Assembly: GCA_026225945.1 (NCBI GenBank)
Contig: JAMJFZ010002307.1
Coordinates: forward strand, 8,789,501-8,853,500
Length of the DNA: 64,000 bases
Origin: Cricetomys ansorgei
Taxonomy: Eukaryota > Chordata > Mammalia > Rodentia > Nesomyidae
Direction of reading: 5' to 3'
Position 1 is the first letter of the stretch. Each line of letters starts with the position of its first letter. Below are positions 10,141-19,906 of the stretch, piece after piece. Below the pieces are notes generated by a model. That model had not been told where the DNA came from and searched no databases. It saw only the letters and a list, made by a program, of their open reading frames with translations. Made by a program: the position numbers and the translations under genes.

Positions 10141-10837
10141 TTTAAAAGATAATATAGAACATCTAGGCTAGAACAAGCAGTAAATTACCCACTCAATAAA
10201 TGTGGTTCAGTTAACTGAAAAATTCAATATAATATGTATTTAAATGTACAAATTACCATGGCAGTAAGTTTGGTTTCCTTGTTGTCATAGGAATTGGTCT
10301 TTATATATCAGTATGAGCACAGCCAGTAGAACACAGCACAGGACATGCACAGGCACAACCACCATAAACCTACAAAACATTATGGCACTATAAAAAGTAC
10401 ATTCACAGAAGGAAACATGGAAACATTTTTACTGATATTATTAGGTAGAAATGATTTGATTGTTTTCTGACATTATTTTAACTTACTGATTTTCAGTTTT
10501 GTTTTGTTTTTAACTTGAACCATAAAGAAGACCTTCCAAAGTAAATTTTTATCATATGGGGTTTTCTAAAATGAAGCATGTGTAGTCTTCAGTACAGTTT
10601 TTGCTATTTGTAAGTAAATCAAATTGTGAAATCCTGTTGCCAAAAGTCAAATCTCAGTTCCACAATATAGCAAAGAACATTCCTCAGCCCTTGTCAAAAC
10701 AGATAATCATTTTGATAACAATAAAACTAAATTATGATGATAATATGTCAAAGAGAAAATAAAAACCACACAGGAACAAACCCATTTTTGTAGTTTCTAT
10801 GTTTAAAATATTTATTTTACTTTATTCATATATGTAC
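10141..10837. other. Unassigned AT-rich intergenic sequence
   Basis: I see no repeat, exon-like block or long open frame here. Confidence 0.5.
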
Positions 10838-11014
10838 ACGTCTGAGTGTATTATGTATACTATATGTGTGCTGGAGCTCCTGAGGTCAGAAAAGGGTGTC
10901 AGATCCCTAAGAACTGGAGTTGTAAATGGGTAAAAAACAGTGCGAGTGCCAGGAACTGACCTTCGGTCTTCTGCAAGGCCAGTAATTTCTTTGCTGAGCC
11001 ATCTCTCCAGCCTA
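10838..11014 (-). mobile_element. B2/B3-family SINE, antisense
   Basis: On the + strand: 'gaggtcagaaaagggtgtc', 'aagaactggagttgtaa', 'gtgccaggaactgacc', and the terminal 'gctgagccatctctccagcc', the reverse complement of the RNA polymerase III promoter head. Confidence 0.9.
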
Positions 11015-12950
11015 TACTCTTATAGTTTCTATACCACACCATTGCATTCTTGAAGAAATGCAAAGGGATCTCAAACTTACAGTCACATTTCAGAAGCTCT
11101 GACTTTCTTATTATTCTCTAAAGAGTAACTTAATTGCCACAAAAAAAAAATTTCATGCATTTTGGCACTGAAGTGATATTGATATATTTTAATATATATT
11201 TAAATGCGTCAAGAAAATAAGAAGTAAAAAAGGGAACACATGCAATTTTTGTTTCAAATAGTCATTACTAATTACAGGAAACCATACAAATGTAGTCCAC
11301 CCTTAGAGAAACCAAATTGAAATAAAAACGAAGTAAACCACAGACATTAATAAACATGCAGATGCATTATTTCCGAATGCACACGAGAAATTAAGCTGCT
11401 AATAAAAAACACTTCTAACTAACAGACTTGTGTTTCTTGCTTTAACGAATGGGTGGGGATCTTTTGAAATTAGACCCATTTGTATCGCACAATGTGTTAA
11501 AATCTTTAAGAACAGCTTGGCTAAAAAGCCTCAAGCAATCTTGTTTACACCATTAGCAAATCCTCGCTTCATAGATCATACAAAAGTAAATTTCAGCCTA
11601 GCCTAGTTCAAATTATCATAAATTCTGAATTATATTCAGCATTTAAAGCTGGAAGGGACCTCAGAGATCTTCAAGTGAGGTCTACAGTAATGAGATTTTC
11701 CTGGCTGCTACATCTAAAATGCATTCCATATGTATAAACAAATTCTTGACATTGTTGCCTATTTTCAAATGTGTTAGTGACAATGATTGTTGTCTAAAAA
11801 AGCCATATCTTTTCAAATTGATAAAGAATTTACATGGTGTTCAGGAGGGTTTATCTGTTAGCATGATTTGAAATCATTAGCAGTATGTTACACCGTTTGT
11901 GCTATTTGCTTAATGTCTTATTTATTTATCATTTGATATTATTGGTGTTTGCTTACCCTGACCCTACAAGTTCAGGGGCAGCTGCCCTAACTAGCAGTCT
12001 GAACAGACATAATCTACAAATAACATAAGCGACCATTTTGAGAAGTTGTAAAGTGTCAAATCAGAACTGTGAGACAGATCTGAAATCACTAGCAATGGGA
12101 GCCACCATGTGGCTTCTACACATATGAGAGGGAGTTCACAATTTCACTCTGCAGTTCTGTTCTGTGTAGGTGTACTGCAGACTGGAGAGAATGAGGCAGA
12201 AGATGTGTACAGAGAACAGCAGAAATTCACATTTTGATTGATTCCTAAAAACTGCTTCTCTCCTTCCCAGGTATCCTGACGGTATAATCTAATTCACAGA
12301 GACTTTTCTGGAACCTTATGGAAAAAAAATCACCAGAATATAATCTGAGTCCTGGCAGGAAGAAGTGGTGTCTTTATCATGTGACAGCCATCTGCCCCCT
12401 TATCCTGCTCCCTGGTGTAAACTACTTGAGTTATCCATGCAATAAATGTTTATCAAATACCGACCAGGTGCCCAGCATATGGAATGTCACCAAGAGGAAT
12501 GCAAAAGAAATGCTGGACAGAGTTTTTGACCTTGAAGTGTTGTAACTTTGATCATGGAGAAGTGGTCTCTTGTGGGTCCACTGAATAGCACAGGAAGTGT
12601 GCAGTGACTGTCAGGGTTACAGAAGAGGGGAGCCCCATTGATCTGGAGCTCAACGGGGTGTCCAGAAAGTGGAGGAGGCATATGCACGTGGAGATAGGAG
12701 GAAGCAAGAAGTCTGAGGTTCAGGCTCACCCTCTGCTAAATAGAATGTTCCTGAGATACAGAAGACCTGTCCCAGAAAGAGACAGACACAGAAAGACAGA
12801 CAGGGACAGACAGCTTTCCTTAGTACAGACTAAAAGGCGGAAAAATATACTGTCATGGAAGATAAATTTAGACCTAGATAAAGGAAAAAGTCTAGGTGTA
12901 AGGAATACCTAAGTCTCTGAGAGACAGAAAAATAATCTTTACTGTCCCTG
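11015..12950. other. Unassigned intergenic sequence with possible ancient repeats
   Basis: No gene is recognised. At 11,646-11,690 'gctggaagggacctcagaga' resembles an ancient mammalian repeat motif. At 12,437-12,560 a block starting 'gcaataaatgtttatcaaat' with 'ccaggtgcccagcatatgg' resembles a very old interspersed repeat, also suggested near 20,320 and 55,350. The open frames at 12,318-12,912 have no family I know and overlap an opposite-strand frame. Confidence 0.4.
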
Positions 12951-13035
12951 CCCTCTGCCTCAGGACTGGGGACTGAACTCAGGGATTGCCATGTGCTAGC
13001 AAGGCCAATGCTAAACAGTAAGCCATAGCCCCACT
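12951..13035 (-). mobile_element. ID-type SINE fragment, antisense
   Basis: 'ggggactgaactcaggga' followed by 'catgtgctagcaaggcca' and 'agtaagccatagcccc' is the reverse complement of an ID-type tRNA-derived head. It is joined to the B1-type piece that follows through a T-rich stretch. Confidence 0.7.
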
Positions 13036-13039
13036 CTTC

Positions 13040-13212
13040 TTATCTTTTTCTTTCTTCTTTTTCTTTCCTTTCTTTTTGTCTTTTTTAAACAGGATCTCAT
13101 TAAATCGCTGGCCTTACTCTTAGTATATGGCTAACACTGGCTTTGAACTTGTGATCCTTCTGTTTCAGCTTCCTAAATAGCTAGGAATAGAAGCTCACAC
13201 CATTTGGCCTGT
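13040..13212 (-). mobile_element. B1-type SINE, antisense
   Basis: After a long T/C-rich run (the antisense tail) come 'aaacaggatctcattaaatc', 'ggctttgaacttgtgatcct', 'ttcagcttcctaaatagct' and 'catttggcctg', the reverse order of the 7SL-derived monomer. The pairing with the preceding ID suggests a composite ID-B1 SINE. Confidence 0.75.
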
Positions 13213-13740
13213 CAGGAAAACAATTCCTTACATGTAAAATGAATGCTCAACGCTCTGTCTTCAATTACATTATCACTCAACGGTGGACATTAGTCAAGCA
13301 TGACTATTTAAATTTAAATTCATTAAAACTAATAAAATTATAGCTTCACATGTGGCTAGAGGCTAGAGTATTGGACAAGTCAACGAGGGAACATTTCCAT
13401 CACTCAAGAAAATTCTGTCAGACAAATCTGCCTGATATTCTGTTCACATCAAGATTAACCTTAAGGACAAGAAAGACTTAGTTCAGGACATAGAAAACTT
13501 ACTTTGATGGTCAGGGATCCAAAGCAGAGGAAAACTTCCTGTTTGAAAATTCCTCTGTGGACTCAAAACATACTTCAGAGTTTTGAAACGCCCTTATGGC
13601 ATTTAGAACTTTACTTCCTCAAAAAAGATGGACCAATTGGTGTGAAGGACACAACATAAGAGGAATTAGGAAAGGGAAGAGCAGGAGGAGATTATGAACT
13701 AGCTCATTTGCAGACTCCAAATATTAATGTCAAAGCTCAA
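13213..13740. other. Unassigned intergenic sequence
   Basis: No coding or mobile-element signature recognised. Confidence 0.5.
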
Positions 13741-14090
13741 CACTCAGCACCAGGGAGATGGTTCAGTGGATGAAGCACTGACTGGAAATACCAGATACCA
13801 GAGGGCAGGTCCCAGAACCTACATAAAAGAGAGGCAGGTATGGTTGCTGCTATAATCCCAACACTTAGGAGGCAGGCAGGGGGTTCCTGGGGGAAGCATA
13901 GGACAAGATGGCTAGCTAGACTACCTGATTGACAGTCTCTCAATTGAGAAAATCTGCCTCAATATTTAAAATAGAGAGGAATAGAGGAACACAATATCAA
14001 CTTTGATCTTCCATATGAATGTGCACACATGTGAATATGCATAGGTACTCAATGCATGGTACACATACACATATATGCATAATAAAATAA
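13741..14090 (+). mobile_element. B4/RSINE1-family SINE
   Basis: The head 'caccagggagatggttcagt' is followed by 'cagaacctacataaaaga', a B1-like middle ('ggcaggtatggttgctgc', 'taatcccaacacttaggagg') and a 3' end with 'tgaatgtgcacacatgtg' and CA/TA-rich tail. Same composite class as 4345-4680. Confidence 0.78.
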
Positions 14091-15204
14091 AATATCTTGA
14101 CTTGAACAGTAACGCCCCTGTTCCAGTTACTTGCTCCACTGTTGCTACGGAGAGATAGTATGCAAGTGAATGAGCATGAAGCTTTGTCAATAAAACTTTA
14201 TTTTAAGAAAACAATCAGCACTTCCTAAAGGGAGGAAAATGAGATGTGTGGAAAGAAATGATAGAATGTGATTTACGCATTGACAATATCAAGTGACAGT
14301 GTATCTGTAAACATGGGACAGTCTTGGACTGTCAAAAGCTTGAGATGGTTTGCTTTTAAAAGCGAAACCATATCTCTAAGTGAATGGATTTGACTTAGGG
14401 CGCACTCCACAAGGAGGAACCCATATCAGAAAAGGTTTATGTGACCAAGAACCTGAGGCTCTAGCCCAGGGACCAAAGGGTAAAACCAAATACATTTTCC
14501 AAAAAGAAAACAAACAAAGCATCAACAAAATCATAGCAATAAAATGACTTCTATTGTGCTATACTCATAGATCAGTGCCTTGCTCAGCCTTCATCAGAGT
14601 AGCCTCCTCCTGAAACAAACACAAAGACCCACACAGCCAGACATTATACAGCGAACGAGTGACCTTAGAACACTTAACCCTAAACAGAATGTCTCCATCA
14701 AATCCTTCCTCTCCAGGTTCAGAGAATCCAGCAGAAGAGAAGGCAGAAAGAGTGTAAGATCCAGAGGGGATAGAGGACACCAAGAAAACAAGTCCTTCTA
14801 AGTCAACATGAGCAAAGCTCCTATGAACTCACAGAGACTGAGGCAGCACGCACAGGTCTATTGGTTAATATTTGATCCATGCTAAATTTTCCGGTTTTTA
14901 AATGGTGGATTTTGTTACTTAAAAAAGTGTAAAGGTTTAGTTTTAATTTTCTTTTTCTAGACAAACATAGTGAAATATTTAAGGGTAAGGGGCACAATGT
15001 CTCCAATGTATTTTTAAATATTTCAAGAAAAATACGCAAGAGTGCATAAATAAATAGATCCAGCAAATAGTAAAGCAAATAGGGCAGCACATGAATAATA
15101 GAAGAATGTGGGTAAATGGGATCTAGGAGAAGCTCCTTGCGCTGTTTGGCAATCTTATCATAAGCTTCAAAGTTTGTAAAAATATGGTTTTTAAAATGTG
15201 CTCT
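14091..15204. other. Unassigned intergenic sequence
   Basis: No gene or transposon recognised. Overlapping open frames on both strands at 14,565-14,801 are mutually exclusive shadows with no known domain. Confidence 0.5.
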
Positions 15205-15297
15205 GTAAGGCTTTCAATTTAGCTCAGTAGTAGAGCACTTGCCTAGTAATACCTGAGGTCCTAGGTTGGATCACAATATCACAGGTGCATTCACAAG

Positions 15298-15348
<51 letters not shown>

Positions 15349-15350
15349 CT
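15205..15350 (+). mobile_element. ID-type SINE with (CA)n tail
   Basis: 'caatttagctcagtagtaga' and 'gcacttgcctagtaat' are the ID-type tRNA-derived A-box region. It ends in about 23 CA units at 15,301-15,346. A short B1 3'-end remnant ('gggctacccagatagacc', 'gtctcaaaaataag') follows at 15,388-15,424. Confidence 0.78.
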
Positions 15351-15959
15351 ACCATGGGTGAAAGAAAGATTACAAGGTCCAGATCAGTCAGGGCTACCCA
15401 GATAGACCATGTCTCAAAAATAAGACCCGTTTAAAATCCATTCTGTCAGCTAAATGTGACAAATACAACATTTTTTAAAGATACAGAGGTATTCCACATT
15501 AAAGAGTTGAATAAAAACAAACAAAAATAGAACATGCGCATCATTTTCTGAAAAATCATGAAGTAATGCGAAGTTAAGAAGGACTGAACCAAAAAATAAT
15601 TTGAATCAGAAAATACAGATTCAAATTAACTACTAAATGTTGAGACTTGAGAGTGTTGTCTAACCTTCCTAAGTTTCCTAATTGTCAGAACAAGAAGAAT
15701 TAATAGAGGGAAGTGAGTAAAAAGAAAAAAAATTTTGCAAATAAAGTGCCTTATATAGAAAATAAGGTTCAGTCATAATTGCAATTTAAATATGGTGTAT
15801 TGACTAGCTCACAAGTTATACTTAGGTCCTATGTCTACCACAGGGTTCCACTGAGCTGTGAGGGGAGGAGAGGGACTCACTAAATGTGCTGATTCCTGAT
15901 GGAAAAAAGGTAAGAGCTGGCTAAAGAGGAAGGAAACACAGGCCTATGAGTCACTATAT
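15351..15959. other. Unassigned intergenic sequence
   Basis: Apart from the short B1 remnant at 15,388-15,424 I see nothing to name. Confidence 0.45.
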
Positions 15960-16044
15960 TGATGCATCACCTAAAGAGATCCATGCAAATGTACCCCAGT
16001 TGGTAAAGCACCACTTATCTCTCCTTCATGAGACCCCAGCATAA
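15960..16044 (+). mobile_element. ID-like SINE fragment seeding the purine tract
   Basis: 'ccccagttggtaaagcacc' and 'catgagaccccagcataat' look like a diverged tRNA-derived SINE; its A-rich tail runs into the GAAA tract that follows. Confidence 0.5.
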
Positions 16045-16051
16045 TAGAAAG

Positions 16052-16125
<74 letters not shown>

Positions 16126-16130
16126 AAGAA

Positions 16131-16202
<72 letters not shown>

Positions 16203-16438
16203 GAAAGGAAGGAGGGGGGAGGGAGGAAGGGAGGGAGGGAGGGAAGGAAAGAAAGAAAGATAGAGTAAAGGAAAGAAAGTGGGCAGAAAGTACTGAGAGA
16301 GGGAGGGAAGAAGGAAGGAAGGAAGGAAGGAAGGAAGGAAGGAAGGAAGGAAGGAAGGAAGGAAGGAAGGAAGGGAGGGAGGGAGGGAGGGAGGGAAGGG
16401 AGGGAGGGAGGAAGGGAGGGAGGGAGGGAGGATGAGGA
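16045..16438. repeat. Compound polypurine tract: GAAA, GA, GAAA, GGAA, GGGA
   Basis: Nearly 400 bases of the + strand are almost only A and G, in successive blocks: (GAAA)n, (GA)n at 16,081-16,120, (GAAA)n to 16,200, mixed GGGA/GAAA, (GGAA)n at 16,310-16,372 and (GGGA)n to 16,430. The 135-codon Lys/Glu/Arg open frame over it is an artefact of the repeat. Confidence 0.97.
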
Positions 16439-16456
16439 GATAGAGGGAGGGTGATA

Positions 16457-16680
16457 GGTGCTAGAGAGAAGGTTTAGCAGTTAAGGGTACTGGCCGCTCT
16501 TGTAGAGAACCTCTGTTCAGTTCCTCACACCCACATGGCAGGACACAATCCCTCATAGCTCCAGTTCTAGGAGTTCTGGCATCCTCTTCTGGCTTCCATG
16601 CATACCGCATGCATGTGGTATACAGACATACATATAGACAAACTCTCATATGCAACATAAAATATAAATAAATAAATATT
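16457..16680 (+). mobile_element. B2-family SINE
   Basis: The head 'gtgctagagagaaggtttag' is followed by 'ctcttgtagagaacctctg', 'cacacccacatggcaggac' and 'catcctcttctggcttcc', with an AATAAATAAATA tail, the polyadenylation-like end of B2. Confidence 0.9.
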
Positions 16681-17051
16681 AAAAAATACAGATCCTGACC
16701 TAAATAGGGAAGGAAAAGTCTTGAATAATTTCATACCTCCATTCATTGTTAGCTTTAAAATATGATTTTAAAGATTAACTTTTCACAATCCTTCAAATAA
16801 TTAGCTTTGTAATATTATACATATATCTTCTTTGGAAAACTATGCATTTAAAATTACCCAAGTGCTTTACATACAAGAAGATACACCGGATATGTGATTC
16901 TTAGACCAAAAATGGTTAAATTCTGAAATTCTTACACTTCTTTTCCAACTGTCTTAAAACATCTAGTTTCAATGTCTGAAGTGAAGTCTATACATCTTTT
17001 CTTTATGAATTACTATTTCTTTACCTTTCTCTTTTCCCCCCTTTGGTTTGT
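16681..17051. other. Unassigned AT-rich intergenic sequence
   Basis: Nothing recognised. Confidence 0.5.
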
Positions 17052-17178
17052 GGTTTTTTGAGACAGGCTTTCTCTGTTGTAACCTTGGCTGTCGTGGAAC
17101 TCACTCTGTAGACCAGACTGGCCTCAAACTCTCAGAGATCCATCTGCCTCTGCCTTCCCAGCGTGCGTCTACTGCTTG
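17052..17178 (-). mobile_element. B1 SINE, antisense
   Basis: 'tttgagacaggctttctctg', 'ggaactcactctgtagacca' and 'ctggcctcaaactctcagag' are the reverse complement of B1, in order. Relatively well kept. Confidence 0.92.
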
Positions 17179-17228
17179 ATTACCTTTCTCCTTCTTAATT
17201 TGTTGTTTGATGAAAAAAAAATTTTGGG

Positions 17229-17743
17229 GGGTCTCTCTCTACCTAATGTTTGCCTGTGGTTCTGTGTATCTGCTCCCATTAGCTGTGTAAGGGAGTTTTC
17301 TGGTGACTATTGGGCTAGGCATCAATCTATGAGTATAGCAGAATGTCATTAGGAATCATTTCAATGATGTTTTCCCAATCTTGTTTGGTTCTACCCTCGA
17401 TTTTTGGGCTATTCAATGTTTCTACATATATGTTATGGTTGTTAGCTTGGTGTTTTTATGGGACTCCCAACAGTAGGGGTGGGTGAGTCTTTGACTCATT
17501 TGCCTGCTCTTGGGACACTTTTCTTCCTACTGTGTCTAGCCTGATATGAGTCTTATTGTATCATATTGTTCTGTGATTGGTTGATATCCCTTGGAGGCCT
17601 GCTCTTTCTAAAGGGAAGTCAAGAGGAAATGAAACTGGGGTAGAGGGGAAGTAGAGGGAAATGGGTTGAGTGGAGGTAGGGGAAAGAGGTCTGGATGCAT
17701 TGTATGAGAAAATAAATAAAATGTAAATAAGTTAATAAAATTT
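17229..17743 (+). mobile_element. L1 LINE 3' end (ORF2 terminus and 3' UTR)
   Basis: 'tgggctaggcatcaatctat' and 'gagtatagcagaatgtcatt' are a hallmark of the region at the end of rodent L1. They are followed by 'ggaggcctgctctttct', a purine-rich 3' UTR and 'gcattgtatgagaaaataaa' before the A-rich tail. 5'-truncated and without usable ORF; orientation matches the + strand. Confidence 0.88.
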
Positions 17744-18302
17744 GTTTCCTTTTATTTATTATTTTTCTTTTTATATTAGTAGATTATAGTGGTATGTTTT
17801 ATGTTATTATATTTTTCTTTTATATTATTGCAGAAATATAGGTAATATGGGTTTTGTAGGTCCATTTTGTTGTTTTTACATGGATTAAATCAATCAAATC
17901 TATCCACACAGGTCAACTGGGAAAGTTTTCTTCTATCATATCTGTGTTTATAATTTCTACTTCGCTTGTTTCAATGATCTGTATTCTGGCTCTTCCTTCC
18001 ATGCTCTTTTCCTTTATTTTTTCCCCCTCTGTCTTTTGTTGAGCACAGTGCCCTTGCTACTTTACACATCAGTCTCCTCATGATCCTTTGATGGCAAAAT
18101 CCTTTAAAATGTAGGTTTTTATTTTCCTGTTATATATTTTGTATTGCTAAAATTCTTCTTTAACGGAACTGTCTCTCTTTGATACCTTACTTTGTTCCTC
18201 ATCAAATGACAGTCCTTCTCCAATGCAGCTCTTTATGCTTGCATTTCCCCAAGCATACAAAGCAAGGAGGTTGTCTTGAATCTCATCAGAAATCAGTTTT
18301 GA
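17744..18302. other. Unassigned sequence with an odd minus-strand open frame
   Basis: A minus-strand frame (18,332 to 18,147) translates to a 61-residue product containing 'SDEIQDNLLALYAWGNAS'. Its composition is protein-like and unlike the SINE/L1 shadows, but I cannot assign a family. Its ATG lies in the neighbouring B1, so the start is not meaningful. It could be a processed-pseudogene scrap or chance. Confidence 0.25.
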
Positions 18303-18432
18303 GTTAGAATGGAGGAGTATATCTTTAATCACAGCACTTGGGAATCAAAGGCAGGCAGATCTCTGAGATGGAGGCCAATTCTGGGCTGCTCAAAGTTTAC
18401 CCAGTAAGACTATCTGTCAAAAATTAATAAAC
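18303..18432 (+). mobile_element. B1-type SINE
   Basis: 'taatcacagcacttgggaat', 'caaaggcaggcagatctctg' and 'ctatctgtcaaaaattaat' follow B1 order; the 5' end is eroded. Confidence 0.82.
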
Positions 18433-19011
18433 AAAAATAAACATAAATCAATTTTATAAATACCTTCTTTCTCTGATGAGTCTTTAAATTGGCAATTCTT
18501 TGTTCTTTCTTCCCACTATATTTGCTGTTTCTCATTGATTTGTGCAAACCCGTCCCTCATTAAAAATGATTGGACAGCACACTACTTACTTCAGTGACTC
18601 TCAGACTACAAGATGGGTGTGTTACACTTGGACACTCAGCAGGCAATAAGCCTCAGCTTTGTACAAAGAAAGGAAGGTAAAATACCTGGGTCCTGGTAAG
18701 ATCTCTGGTTTCCACCAGGCACACTTCTGGGAAGTCAATGTCCCATATATCTCCTCCCTGGTTCTCTAAAAGCTTCTAAAAATGAATGGGACAGCAACCT
18801 CAAGGTCCCAGCCTCTACTGCATCCCGCATATCTCTAGTGTCATTCTTAGCCTTCTGCCTGAGAGAAAAGCAGCCTCTGCCAGTGTGCTAGGTAGAGTAA
18901 GGATCCCAACTCAGTAGAGCCTCGTGATTATTTCTCAAAGTTGTCCTTATCTGAATGCTGAGCTGGATAGAGAGGGCCTGCAAAAGAACCTGTCTCCTCA
19001 AACCTCAACAC
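18433..19011. other. Unassigned intergenic sequence
   Basis: No gene or repeat recognised. Confidence 0.5.
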
Positions 19012-19175
19012 AAGGCTGGTGAGATGGCTCAGAGGGAAGGGGGTCTGCTGCCAAGTCTGAGGACCTGAGCTCCATTGCTAGGACCACAGGGTTGAAGGAG
19101 AGAACCGACTCCTCAAAGTCCTTTGACAAATACTACTTGTGTGTTGACTTGCACACACACAGTACACAGATGATA
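19012..19175 (+). mobile_element. B4/B2-class SINE
   Basis: The head 'ggctggtgagatggctcag' is followed by 'gctgccaagtctgaggacct', 'gagctccattgctaggacc', 'aggagagaaccgactcc' and 'tgacttgcacacacacag', the order of B4-type SINEs ending in CA. Confidence 0.82.
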
Positions 19176-19177
19176 TA

Positions 19178-19189
19178 TAGGTAGGTAGG

Positions 19190-19231
<42 letters not shown>
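19178..19231. repeat. (GGTA)n-(GATA)n microsatellite
   Basis: Three GGTA units lead into about ten GATA units. It is the tail of the preceding SINE. Confidence 0.97.
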
Positions 19232-19757
19232 TAAATGAAGTAAAAGAGAAAGTTCAATACATGTGAATTCCTTTCTCCTGTTGATATATACTCTGAATAT
19301 AGACACATGTAGTAGAGGAGCTAATGTTTTCCTATAATCTTCCTTGTCATATGTTGAAAAGTGGTAATGCCAAGGAATTTGGTTTACCTGTATCTTAGAG
19401 GAGGTTCTTCCTAGATTCTAGCCTTATTTTGTTTGGATCTGCCAAATCTTGTCTTTTTAAAGCTCCTTTGATTGTTTTGACATAATTAGAATAGCTATTA
19501 TTCTACCAAAGATTATCTGAAGTGTTTCATTGTAGACTCTTAAAGATAATATTTGAGGTCAGATATAAAGAATGAATGAACAACACATCACATCTGCGTA
19601 AACATGTTTACCACTATGAACATTATAGAAATCTCAGTATTTCTGCATATTACAGGACATTGTCATAATCCTAGTTTGTGTCAAAAAATATAATGGCCTC
19701 AATTATTTTTCCATCTTTCTTTCTCTTTTTTTTTTCTAGTTTTTTATTTTGTTTTGT
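19232..19757. other. Unassigned intergenic sequence
   Basis: No feature recognised. Confidence 0.5.
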
Positions 19758-19906
19758 TTTTGTTTTTTGAGACAGGATCTCTCTGTTGTAACCCTGGCTG
19801 TCCTGGAACTCACTCTATAGACCAGGCTGGCCTCAAACTCACAGAGATCGGCCTACTTCTGCCTCCCAAGTGCTAGGATTAAAGGCGTATGCCACCACCT
19901 TCCAGC
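19758..19906 (-). mobile_element. B1 SINE, antisense, well preserved
   Basis: 'ttttgagacaggatctctct', 'gctgtcctggaactcactct', 'agaccaggctggcctcaaac' and 'gggattaaaggcg'-like ends show a nearly full-length B1. The 'cacagagatc' variant is closer to rat and cricetid copies than to typical mouse ones. It is the last recognisable rodent SINE before a 21-kb gap. Confidence 0.95.

Noticed and set aside
16028..16435. 135-codon Lys/Glu/Arg-rich open frame
   Set aside because: It is translation of a purine microsatellite.
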